Of a stretch of 64,000 nt of DNA, positions 1 through 10,537 are shown in pieces. Every line of letters begins with the position of its first letter. Positions within the stretch are counted from its first letter, which is position 1. Source of the stretch: Auriscalpium vulgare (Eukaryota; Basidiomycota; Agaricomycetes; Russulales; Auriscalpiaceae); assembly GCA_019915015.1 (NCBI GenBank), contig JAHBBC010000017.1:310001-374000 (forward strand), read 5' to 3'. The position numbers and the translations under genes were made by a program. The notes beneath the pieces were generated by a model that had not been told where the DNA came from, made no database searches, and was given only the letters and a program-made list of their open reading frames with translations.

Positions 1-32
1 AGCATTTGTGGCACTGGTATTTGGCAAATGAT

Positions 33-1685
33 CTACGAGACGTGAGGTATGTTGTGCGTCCATCGGATAGAACGGTACGCAGCCTCTGGCAGCGGCCAAA
101 GCGTGGTGAATGCCAACGTGATGAGGATAAGTCGAGCAACCACGTACACCGCGGTGGAAAGTATGATGACGACCATTGTAAAGAAAACACCGAAGGAGTC
201 ACTCTCAGAGTCACCACGCTGATACCCAAAGAAGTCACACACAGCAATTAAAATGAAGAGAAATACGGGAAAGGTTGTTATCGCGGCTGACGAGACACGC
301 CAGCAGATAGCTCTGTGTTCGAAGGGAAGGTATAATGCCAGGCGATACAGTGGATCGCGCCGAAGATAATCGTGATGATGAGTCCGAGAGCGCTGGCAGT
401 ACCTGGGGCGCCATCCTCACACGGGCCGGTGCCGGCACTATAGAACGCTGGGACACGCGAGACCGACTGTAGATCGACCGAGTCATCTTGGTCACCGAGG
501 ATGATCCCCACTGCCGCCTTCACCGACCAACCCGGCCAGTACGACCAGCTGCGATCAGGCCGCTTGCCGGCGAAACGAATAGGGCCGCCAACGTTGAGAG
601 GCTTGCTCCACCAGGCCACATACATCGCGAGCGTCATGGCCGCATACGCAAGCGTCATGACCTCCAGCTGCGTGATCGGCAGCCCTTCTGACCGACGCGC
701 AATGCACTGGATGATGAACCACAGGGTCTGAAGGACAGCCAGGATCTTTGACAGCGCGTCGGCCTTCCCTAGCGCCCGGATCTCGTCTTCTGTGGGAGGG
801 ATGATCTCTCCGTCGTGCACCAGGTCAACAACGGTGTAGGGGTCTAGCGGGTGGACAGGCTGTCCCTTCTCGTAGACGTGGAATCCACCCATAAGGATGA
901 AAAACCCGTGTCGGATGGTCCACTCTGCGATGCGCGTTAGTGAGCACCTGGCGATATATCATGCATCACCGAGGGACTTACGGGCGGACAAGCGGCTGAC
1001 CTGATCCCACTCACTATCGCACAAGATGTCGGCCCCGTTTCCTCGCGATGTCTGAGAGGCAGAGAGGAGGTGCGCGTCATCTTGCCGGACAATAGTCAAG
1101 ACTGTCAAGCAAGACTCTCTCCAAGGGGACTTGGACTTACGTGTGGATTGATCTACATACCTCAAGAATCAGCGATATGACATACGCTGTATGATACGAG
1201 CACGTACCCCCTTCATCTATCAGTGAGGTGATCTTTGGACCACCCGGCCACGTCGTCAGCTTCCTCTTCGACATCCACGCAGACTGTGCGGGCTTCCGGG
1301 CACGCCCCAACCTTTCGGCGATGTTACGGGCTTTCACGTTCTGGCGAATCGCCCATGCAAGGACCCACTCCGGCACGAGTAGTGTCACGACGACAACCTT
1401 CGCCATGTCCACGGTGTTCAGGAGCTGCGAGCGCCAGTCGCTGGAGGGCCGCGCGATGTTCCGGTGGACCGCAGTCCAGACACACGCGAAGACGGTCGTC
1501 AGGCAGCCGAGCACAATGTTCGACAGAGTCCTGCAAGCGTGGATGTCCAAGCATGCGGTCGAGGGGTCGGTGAGGGCCGCTGCGATGGTGGCAGTGGAGT
1601 TGAAGGGGAGAGTGAAATTGGCAACGGGCGAGCCGCTGCCACCCCGCGCGAGCAGGGCGTGTACGAGATACGAGAGGACGAGCAT
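33..1685 (-). pseudogene. Multi-pass membrane protein of a basidiomycete orphan family, copy 1, frameshifted
   Basis: Function unknown; predicted integral membrane protein. Reading leftward, it starts at 1685 with MLVLSYLVHALLA, the same start as the copy at 10538. Hydrophobic stretches follow (LSNIVLGCLTTVFACVW, MAKVVVVTLLVPEWVLAW). An intron at 981-925 (GTAAGT to CAG) joins to the conserved block MGGFHVY, PPTEDEIRALGKADALSK and WWSKPLNVGGPIRF. The C-terminal membrane segment contains VVIILSTAVYVVARL and the protein ends WTHNIPHVS. At about 309-311 the frame ends in FPSNTE, and the rest of the protein (ICWRVSSAAITT...) is one base out of frame. Comparison with copy 2 points to a 1-bp deletion with no intron signals there. 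It could be a recent pseudogene or a sequence error; the family itself is clear. Confidence 0.5.
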
Positions 1686-1807
1686 GCTGGTTAGTGCACA
1701 TTGCCAATGCATGCTGCCTGATATACTGGAAGGCACGAGGTCAACATGCGCTGCGACGCTTGCGCGTTCAGCGATGCTTTTCTAGTTCATTCCGGCCATC
1801 CCTTCAT

Positions 1808-2280
1808 CTCGGCGGCTGTGTCGTTGTCAGCGCTGGTCAAAATCGAATGAAAGTGTCACATACCGCGTCCGCCTTATCGCTCTCCAATATGAAGCCCACG
1901 ATTTGCGCCTCGAGCACCCTCTGGCGGCATCGGATTGCACTTCTCCCATCGTATCGATGGGCCTGCAGTTCGAGCACCATCATGCAACGACACTCGCAGA
2001 TTTGCGCCTCGAGCGCCCTCTGGCGGCATCGGATTGCACTTCTCCCATCGTATCGATGGGCCTGCAGTTCGAGCACCATCATGCAACGACACTCGCAGAG
2101 CCTGCCCTGCATTCCCTCTCCCTCTGCCGGCGCGAAAGACCACGCAATGAAGGCACCTCTCCCCTCTAGAAACCTTAGCCCACCCCACCCCAGCCCTCGC
2201 AGCGCTGCAGTGAGAAGCGCGTCACGAGGCGACCTCATGCTGTGGCGGACGAGAAAGATTGATGCGTATCTCACAGCCCG
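1808..2280. repeat. Dispersed repeat, copy 1, with internal 99-bp tandem duplication
   Basis: This block aligns along its length with 7268-7613: both open with CTCGGCGGCTGTGTC, pass through CACATACCGC.TCCGCC.TATCGCT, and share a later stretch beginning GTGAGAAGCGC. Here the central unit is present twice in tandem, at 1901-1999 and 2000-2098 (99 bp each, nearly identical, beginning ATTTGCGCCTCGAGC). The other copy has a single diverged unit. A 145-codon minus frame runs through it because 99 is a multiple of three, but nothing supports it as a protein. Confidence 0.5.
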
Positions 2281-4597
2281 TCATACTGAAGACGTCGATG
2301 AGAGAGCTCGGAGACCTAAATCACGATGCTGTCGGTAAAGTGAATGGGAGGTGAATGGATTGCGTACCTGTCGGGCCCGCGCAAATGACGCCGCGGCGCT
2401 CATGCTCAGGCTCATTGTGCATATGTTGGATGCGCCGCAAGTTTGTACCTCCAACGCAGTCAAGCATCCGCCATTCCAAGTTGGACGAGATCGAAGACTC
2501 GCGCACATCACATCGCCCGCGCGGGTTCTACAGCAGGTGTCAGCCGTGCACAGAGATAAAGTCAGAGGTGCGCGCACCGTTCGACCCGCGCAGTTACGCC
2601 CATCGCCTGCAATTCTTGAGCTGCGCGTCCCATCCGCCTGTACACGCGCAGTCAAGTCATGCGCCATGTGAGGCGGAAGCGACAGCTGCTCGGAAGATTC
2701 AGTGCGACATACTTAGTGGTTCTGGGAGTCACGGTGTGAGTACCGCGGCGGGCTCAAGGGCGGATAAAGCTTGTACTCACTGCGTACGTACCTCGGACTG
2801 TGGGCGAGTCGCTGTACGATACAGCGATATCCTGTTGGTAGCTGGCCATCGTGGAGGCCTGAAGGCCTGAAGGGTCAGAAGGGAGGCACGTCGGCATCGG
2901 GATGGCGCCCGAGCACGTGGGCGCCACAACAGATGCGGCACCGCACGCCGTTACATACACTCCGCCTGTTGCAAGCCGCGACGTCCGTCACTGCAACTCA
3001 CTCAAATCTGCTGCGCTACAAAATGCCGAAGGACGTGGAAATAATGTGAGCACAACGGTCCTGGTCCATTCCGCACGACTGATGTCGCTCATATTCAGCG
3101 TTGCTCTCAGCTGCGCGGCCCTTAGCCCTACGTGAAGTCGCATCTCTGCTCTTTCTATATGCGACATGGCCGACCACGCGCAGAAGGGACGGAGTCGGAG
3201 GCCATGCGAAAGGCCGTACGGATAGCCAAGTGCGTTCTACCCGCCCTTCAGTTCTCTCCACGTCCTTACATTCCTTTTCTCACCCAGGCCGCATCCGCGC
3301 TTTTGATGGCGCACATGCACACCCTCATCACGCGATTACTTGCAACTCCAAGAAATTTCTCCATCGACTGGCATCCTCGCAAGTCATGCGTCTCGAACTG
3401 CGGGCTCTGTGAGCATCGCCGCGGGCAACCTACTCCCCCCCGCATGCCAGCCGCATCATTCTTCATCGCGACGTCAAGGTCTGGACGCCAAACAAGCTCT
3501 GCAGCTCGAGCAGTCGCTGCAATAATACAGCCGAATGTGTTCAGAAATCCATCTAGAGTGGCATGACCGGCACGCGCAAAACGCCTGCGCTGCCCTGACG
3601 AGTCCAGTGCGCATATATCAGCTCATCCCTGCCATACCGTACCTGACCGTCGTGTAGGTTCTCAAACTCCAGAGCATCACAGCAGGCGCGCTCACGAGGC
3701 ACTCGCTCTTCTTGCGGCCGAAGTGCTCTGTCTTCTTGGAGGCGTGAATATCAGGGAAAGATGTAGTTCGTGCAAACGTACAAGCGTGCGGCTCACTCAC
3801 TTAGTTGAACCTTCACTGTTCACTTTCAGTGTTGCGCGACTGATCCTTACAATAAATTAATGTCCATAGGAGGCGAAACCGTGGGAAACATTGCCGGCAT
3901 GCCGGCCATCACGAGTCTGAGTCTCCGAGTCCCTTGGCCGCCCTTCCACGTTCTGCATGTTCGCGTTGTTGACAAGTTTCCTACTACTATTCGGATCTCA
4001 GACTCTCAGCTGAGCTCGCGTTGCCATCATGAAAACTGCACAGCCTTTGCTCGTACCTGGGTCTGGCGCCTGCGAACCGTCGCATGCCAAGGCATTTGTA
4101 GGACTGCGAGTCTCTGAGTGACCATGAGGGTGAGTTGCTTAACTGTCACGCCTTGAAATCCTGAGCCCCTCCCGCCAGCGACTTTATACCTACTGAAGAG
4201 CAGTTCACAACCACTATAATGGCTGACGCGCCCCATACTTCCCACAAAGTAAAGCTACCCCTCCATCGTCTGTCTTCCGTTGACACCGTTGTGTCCTTTA
4301 CAGGCTTGCCGGGTAAAGAAACAAATCTGTGACGTGCATAATCCTCAGCCGTCGAAGCGGCGTCAATCATTCAGAGCTTCGATTTCTTTCTACGCGGTTT
4401 ACCCCAGACATTTCCACGCCGATCAGGGTGATGCAACGTGCAGACGGTATGTACGTATTTCATGTCTCTTATCGTTGAATCACTGAAACTTTATCCTGCG
4501 CCTATCGTTGACTAGAGCTGTGCACAGGACCACTTGAACGTCGTCTTCAAGCACCAAGCCATCCTCTCCGTTTTGCACACCGCGCAGAGTCTCTCAA
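2281..4597. other. Intergenic region without a supported gene
   Basis: Only short overlapping open frames on both strands, without recognisable motifs or convincing splice sites. A possible 5' exon and intron of the following gene end near 4516 (GTACGTATTT...GTTGACTAG), which would put its leader here. A short stretch near 2821-2840 resembles 8265-8281 (ACAGCGATATCC.GTTG). Confidence 0.5.
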
Positions 4598-6493
4598 ATG
4601 TGCCAGTGTCATCAAGCCTTTGCTATCGCGCGCGTCCGCCCACACGGCGGTGCATCTCCCAAGTACCGGTGCATAGCGGCATACGACTATCGGTGGTGCT
4701 ACGGCACACTCCCCCTGCGTGCAGCGCAGCGTTTCATCACGCTCATCAAGCAGGAAGATAATGCCACGCTAGTTCGTGCGGAAGTCGCTGCGATGCATGG
4801 CAAGTACGGCCGCTGGAACGGGGTGCCACGCATGCCCGAGCTGCCCGCAGGGGCGGTCGCACTCATACTCGCCACGAGTTGGGCGGTCGCATTGGAGGCA
4901 GAGGATGTGTACACGAGCGGCTACTCATATGAAGAAAATGTTCTGGGGGCAGACACGGACATGGACGGAGCTTGTAGGTCCCCTCCGCTGGCTTGCAGAG
5001 CGCTGACGAACGGCCCTGCAGGGGACAATGACGACGGTGTTACGATCATCGACGTTACGGACCCCACCGCACCGCAGTACTGCTTCACCGGCGACATCGA
5101 CGGCCCGCCCCTCTCAGCTCTCGAGTACGTGCGGAACTACTATACTATCTCGGAAGCAGTGCTCGCTGGTGAAGCCGACGTCTCCGCAGAGGACCGCCCT
5201 CAGGACATCGTCACGCTCATCAAGGCGATGGACGACATACCCATGGTCACAGCCGACATGCTGCACCAGGTGTGGCCCTCGAGGTACCGACAATTCAAGT
5301 ACAGCGCGGATGATTACGTGTTTGCCGAGGAGTCATCCGCGACGCTGCCGTCCATGAGGGAATTCGCGCTGCGCTCGGCAGTCGCGAATGCTCTTGAATA
5401 CGGTGACACGAGTGGCCTCGAGGGATGGATGTGGCAGCCAGAGATGGTCACCGTCGCGCGCGCTGCGCTGCGGGAGCGCCAGCCATTCCCCGACACCGGC
5501 GTACCTCTGCTCCAGGCGATTATCACGCAGGACCGCAATACTGACCCGACCGTCGTCGACCTCACCGGCTTTGCCCTTTCCTCGGCGCAAATAGCCCAAA
5601 TCATTGTAGACGGGGCCGACCTCCGCACCGTCACTCTTTCTGACAACGCTGTTGTCGATATCGCAGCCGTCAAGCATGTCCTCACTGCTGCTCCCAACGT
5701 GGCGCGCCTCGTGCTGCTGGCATGTCCCGCGATAACCGATGACGCACTCATCGCCCTGCTCGATTCCGAGCCGGCGCTCTTCTACCGCATCGGCGCACTC
5801 CTGCACCCCGTATTCTTCTTGTCCGAGAGGGTGCCTGAGAGCTCAAGTGCCCCGTACGCCAACGCGTTTTCTCTCGTGCTGTACAGCACCAAGCAGGATG
5901 TCAGCAACACCTACCGCACCCATGTGCAGGCGTTTTCGCGGCCGTACTTCACTCCCGAGGGCATTGTCGACATGCTCGAGGTGCTGCTCGGCGCGGTGTG
6001 GCGCATGCGGACGGACCATTACGGCCTATCGTCGCTCATGGAATCTGCGTTCGTCGCTCAGTGCGCGTTATCTGCGGCGCCGCTGCGCAAGGAGCAAGCG
6101 TGGTCCAGGCGTAGCACCGCGCTTGTCCCCCGCAACTCGCTACGCGTTCGCCGCGGCGAGGGCTGGTGCTTCCTGGCGCGGTTCAACGAAAATTCCATGC
6201 CGCGCGGCAAGAACATGTACGGGTTCGTGCGATTCTTCCCGAAAGGCGAAAAGGGTGCGGTGGCGGTTGGGGAAGTCCTTGATCTTCGTGGCTTTGTGGC
6301 ACGCATGGTGGCGGAGGGCCGGCCAGCGCCGCCAGAAGAAAAGACGGCGTCGCTCGAGAGGCACATCACCGCGCTCGGGGACAGCAAGTATAGTCTGAGC
6401 CTAATGACGCAGACAGATATTACTGCGTTTCAAAAAAGACAAGGGAAGCAAGGACTGGTAAATGACACCACTCAGGCTGATGAGAGGTCGTAG
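4598..6493 (+). CDS. Orphan protein with leucine-rich-repeat-like middle, polypore-type family
   Basis: About 615-631 residues, function unknown. The middle holds regular leucine-rich-type units: VVDLTGFALSSAQIAQII, LRTVTLSDNAVVDIAAV and VARLVLLACPAITDDAL, about 22-26 residues apart, around residues 320-390. Upstream is an acidic D-N-D-D-G segment (VTIIDVTDPTAPQYCF). A 48-bp stretch at 4974-5021 (GTAGGT to CTGCAG, with GCTGAC inside) looks like an intron that happens to keep frame; removing it gives GAWDNDDG. The start at 4598 is only the first ATG of the open frame; an upstream exon is possible. The C-terminus has a basic stretch and no membrane segment. I infer a cytoplasmic protein; no enzymatic motif was seen. 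Confidence 0.5.
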   Translation: MCQCHQAFAIARVRPHGGASPKYRCIAAYDYRWCYGTLPLRAAQRFITLIKQEDNATLVRAEVAAMHGKYGRWNGVPRMPELPAGAVALILATSWAVALEAEDVYTSGYSYEENVLGADTDMDGACRSPPLACRALTNGPAGDNDDGVTIIDVTDPTAPQYCFTGDIDGPPLSALEYVRNYYTISEAVLAGEADVSAEDRPQDIVTLIKAMDDIPMVTADMLHQVWPSRYRQFKYSADDYVFAEESSATLPSMREFALRSAVANALEYGDTSGLEGWMWQPEMVTVARAALRERQPFPDTGVPLLQAIITQDRNTDPTVVDLTGFALSSAQIAQIIVDGADLRTVTLSDNAVVDIAAVKHVLTAAPNVARLVLLACPAITDDALIALLDSEPALFYRIGALLHPVFFLSERVPESSSAPYANAFSLVLYSTKQDVSNTYRTHVQAFSRPYFTPEGIVDMLEVLLGAVWRMRTDHYGLSSLMESAFVAQCALSAAPLRKEQAWSRRSTALVPRNSLRVRRGEGWCFLARFNENSMPRGKNMYGFVRFFPKGEKGAVAVGEVLDLRGFVARMVAEGRPAPPEEKTASLERHITALGDSKYSLSLMTQTDITAFQKRQGKQGLVNDTTQADERS

Positions 6494-7267
6494 AGAATAA
6501 AGATTTGTTCCTTGGGCTTTACCTGCACATACAAAAATGTAGTGAGACAAACAAGTGTTCTTCTTGAAGCTTGATACCCGGCGCGGCCAGGGCCCGTCAG
6601 CTGGCATCGGGACACATGCGCTGACATCCAAGATCCTCACCAAGCAACCAACTGGGACAGGCCATGCATGCCCAATGGCTCTCGACAGCGCCACCAGACC
6701 ATGTCCAAATGACGTTCTCGAGAACAGAACCATGTCAGAAAATTGACGGCACAACAGCCCGCTATAGGGTGAGACGGCGCGTCTTCGGTGCCGCGCAAAG
6801 AACATATGCACCGCGGTCCGGATCCTGGCGTGCCAGGTACTAATCCTGAGCTTGCGAAGGCTGAAACGGCCTAATCTGCCGGGGAGACTAGTGCCAGGCC
6901 ACCTCCTCGTACCTCCTCGATTAATCCAGCAATTATCAAGGGTGTCACGAGCGCACTGGCATGCAGGCCAAAGCCTGCGTGTTCAAACGCGGAGTCGCGG
7001 TGCAGCGATAAGAGGCGCCCGCTGCACCGCGAAGTGCTGTGCCTAGGCCTACGACCCGACTCAGAAACGCGCTCGATAATCCGAGATTGTGTCCTATAAA
7101 GAATAGTGCATCGGTTTCGCATCCTTATCACCAGTGTTCGCGAAGACGAGAGCAAATAAATATCACATTTTTGTCCGTCATAGGGTTGAAACGGTTGAGT
7201 AGTGGGATAGAAAGCTCGTATAGACAGTGGTGTGCCCTGTAACCGCAAATGGCCTATGAAATGTGAT
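6494..7267. other. Intergenic region, no supported gene
   Basis: Contains the 3' flank of the LRR-like gene. A 125-codon minus frame at 6871-7248 has no recognisable domain and is treated as chance. Confidence 0.5.
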
Positions 7268-7613
7268 CTCGGCGGCTGTGTCCACAGCTCTGGTCAAGCG
7301 ACTTGATCAAGGAATGAGAGCCTCACATACCGCATCCGCCATATCGCTATCTAGTGTCGTATAGGAAGGCCGCGATGTGCGCCTCGACCTCTGTCGGCGT
7401 CGGACTGCATCTCCTATCATATCGATGCATCGGCATTTCGGGAGCAATCCTCAAACGCGAAACATGCAGAGACGCCCTCCGCCCTGCCTTTGCCGGCGCG
7501 CATTTCTCCCCACACGAAGAAGCCTCAGTCCTGGCCGCGCTGCAGTGAGAAGCGCCGCACGAGGCATCCTAATGCTGTAACGCATGATGACGTTCCGTGC
7601 GTATGTCGCAGCC
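7268..7613. repeat. Dispersed repeat, copy 2
   Basis: Second copy of the block described at 1808-2280, diverged and with only one central unit. Order and orientation of matching stretches are the same in both copies. Nothing identifies it as a known transposon; no terminal repeats or target duplications were found. Confidence 0.5.
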
Positions 7614-8443
7614 GCGTGAGGCGGCATTGCAAGCGTGTCTTCTGTGGAGTATGACACGGTGTGCTCCCGATGTCTGCGCAGGGAGCAGAGGCGCGTCAAT
7701 TCGATACAAGCGCTCGTAGTGTGTGAGAGAAAGGAGCGCCCCGTAGCAACCCTAGCGGGCAGATTTCACGATGCAGATGGACGCGCCGTAGAGGGTAAAT
7801 CCACGCAAGGGTAGAAGCCAAGGTCGAAGGCTCATCCGAGGACATGGTGTGGTTAAATGTACGTCGAAAGTACTATTAGTTTCCGACTTCAATAGCGGTG
7901 TTCTTTTACAGGACCTACACTGGGGATGGCATCCAAGGAATACGCCAGAGACAAAGCGAACAGCGACCCGGCGCTTTGAATTAAGAGGAAAAGAACTCTA
8001 GGGACGAGCCGATGTTGAACGCTGACGTACAGCCCCGTGGCTGTTATGACGACCGCGACGGGAAGGCGGTGACGATGATGCTGGGGTAGTCAGTACAGTA
8101 CTAGTGAGTCTTGGTACGGGCACGCCGTTGAGGCTTCGAGCTTCGCGGGGCAGTTGATTCATGCATGCGGTGGCACGCGGTTGTTTCGTGGTGCAATCGA
8201 ATAGCATACGCATGCCTACCTCATGCCCGCTCTCCGATCTGACGGTCTGCTTCGCCATACTATCACAGCGATATCCCGTTGTCCCAATGACATTCTAGTT
8301 CGGCTCGTCTCGAGCTATCCCAGCCCTCAAGATTGAAAATGTTAATGAGAAAATGCTTGTCGATTGTGACTCAAAACAGTTACCATTCATCCGTTGCTCC
8401 AGACGACGCACATGCAGGAGTGGTAAAGTAATTGTACCAGTCG
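7614..8443. other. Intergenic region, no supported gene
   Basis: 3' side of the leftward F-box gene. Only short open frames with no motifs. Confidence 0.5.
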
Positions 8444-9594
8444 TCATATCCAGTCGACGTGCTGCGGACCCTGGAATGAACATGAGACTACGTCGCAACA
8501 GAGCCCACGCGAAAACTCACCTGCAAGCGATCTGGCGCCTCATATACTATGAACTCAACCTGTCCGCCCGAGCACACCTTCCGCAGCGTAGCGATAACCT
8601 CCGGCTCCGAGCGGGGCGTGACAGCGACGAGCTGGAGGCTCGGCAACGTACGCAGGGCGTCCAGGAGCAACCGCGCGCCCTCCGCATACTCGACTGGGAA
8701 GTCGTGGTGATATGCGACGCGACGGAGGCTCTGCGGAAGCGCAATGCTCTGGGCGGGCAGCGTGCTGATGACCAGGCTATCGAGCCGTGTGAGCTGCGCG
8801 AGGACGTTCGGCGGCGGGAAGCGGCCCACGATCCGCAGCGTCTCGAGTCGCGGGAGCACACCCGACACTTCCAGGTAGTGAAGATCCGCACGCGTCCATG
8901 CCGGTAATATCAGCTCCAGGTCGCGCAAATCAGGAGAGAAGTTTGGGCGCGCCAATAAGCGGTCGATCTGGCTCCCATGGACGGACAGCATTTCAACTGT
9001 GCCGGGGATGTGGACTTGCAGGGGTGGTTCCGGCTCGTCGTCAAAAACAAGCTCGGTGTCCTCGTTGTCAAGCACACGGGCGGAGAGCACACGAACTCCG
9101 GGCCACATCTGCATGACCCGTTCGACCATGGTGTATGCACCCTCGACTTGAAGAAACGCGGGTCGCAGGGGAATCCTGCGCAAGCGCGCCTCGAGTATGG
9201 GATTGAAATTCCCGTCGCCTACTAGTTGCCCCGAAATGACAACGCCGGCGACGTGCGGACACCGCTCGAGCAGCGCGACATCGACGATGTACGAGGCATC
9301 ATATGCCGAGTCTGACCGCAGGGAGATGAAGATGAGACGAACGTGCTCGGCGAGGTGCGGGGCATCGCGGAGGGTGGCCAGGAGCCGGTTGGCGGCACGT
9401 TGAGGATACGGGATCGGGAAGGCGACGTCGCCACAGGGAACACGGCGAAACAGGAGGCGTTGCGCGGGAGCTGTCCACGCGCGGCAGACGAGGGCACATG
9501 CGCAGAGGGTGGAGTAGTCGACGACCGCGTGCTGAGACGACCGGTATATCAATTCGATGACGCTGAGCTGAATGTCGAAGGGGACTGTGACCAT
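8444..9594 (-). CDS. F-box protein with degenerate leucine-rich repeats
   Basis: 366 residues in two exons. The N-terminus (MVTVPFDIQLSVIELIY, then CALVCRAWTAPAQRLLFRRV) is a typical basidiomycete F-box, residues about 1-50. Irregular leucine-rich units follow (LRDLELILPAW, LETLRIVGRFPP, LDSLVISTLP). The family recruits substrates to SCF ubiquitin ligases through Skp1; the substrate cannot be read from sequence. The start at 9594 was chosen because the F-box begins directly after it; the frame continues upstream to 9954 without family-like sequence. The last intron is 8520-8471 (GTGAGT to CCAG, 50 bp), after which the protein ends GPQHVDWI. Reading through that intron would give a different tail ending at 8488, judged less likely. 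Confidence 0.5.
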
Positions 9595-10537
9595 GTCGTC
9601 GCGCTTTAGAGGTGAATTCGATGGCTGGATGCAGATGAAGAGCTGCCTTAGCAAAACTAGTGGCCGATGTGCTAGCTTGCGTACCAGGAAGACTCGTAAC
9701 GCGCGTAGCCAATCCCTATTGACGACGATGTTGAGAACGCGTATCGTAGCGATGACGCGACCAAGTCTATGGTGCCTGTGAGCTTGCAAATCTGCGCAGA
9801 CATCGCTGTTACGCACGTTGATTCTTGATATCTGTACGCTGCTGCAAAGACCGTAGTAACACCAAGGTAACACCTGCCTCACGTCCGGGTGATTCCAGTC
9901 GAACTGTTCAGAAGAGCTCGAGACAAGACGGACTGATGCGCAGGAGACTCGCATAAAATAGACGGTGACAAAAGGCGCAGGAAGAGGACTGAGCTAGCTA
10001 GCAGGACAAACGGTTGCCATCATACTGAGTTACGAGTAGCGGCCTGGGGGGTAAGTCACAGTGGAACGCGCCACGGCTTGACTAAAAAGTAGCTGTTCTC
10101 CCGCGCCACATCCCGACGGCCGGCCCGGCCCGCACGTGAACGTCCGACGTGGCTCCTGAGTCTGCGGCTACAAAGTTCAAGTTGCTACTAGTCAGACTCC
10201 TACCTTGTTCGTTCAATGAACGCGAGCCTCGACAGGGCATCCCACGATTTTCCTATAGCCTCTGGGAAACGATATTTTGGTACGCCACCTGGCCTTGAAT
10301 TCGTTTGAAGCACATCGAAGTTCGCACTGACTCGGATTCGTCACGGTTGGGACAAGTGCCGTACCTAATGGCCGGAATCATTAACAGACGCGACGTGTAC
10401 TAAATAGTGAAATCCTCCTGGACCGGCAGTGTCCTAATAAGCGAGCTACAGTGGCGTTTGCATTAGCGCCGAGGTACTTATATCATACTGCTGTCAGTGT
10501 CACGACAGCCTGCAAATTTCCTCACGTTCCTGCCAGA
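9595..10537. other. Divergent intergenic region between F-box gene and membrane-protein copy 2
   Basis: Should contain promoters for both flanking genes, which are transcribed away from each other. A TATA-like TTATATCATA lies near 10478, about 60 bp before the start at 10538. No other structure seen. Confidence 0.5.

Noticed and set aside
5314..5806. Two antisense frames inside the LRR-like gene
   Set aside because: Typical mirror frames of a GC-rich coding region; no independent signal.
6871..7248. 125-codon minus frame downstream of the LRR-like gene
   Set aside because: No motif, no homologous frame elsewhere in the window, lies in a probable 3' region.
9595..9954. N-terminal extension of the F-box protein
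   Set aside because: The open frame continues upstream but the sequence is not family-like; the F-box begins right after the Met at 9594.
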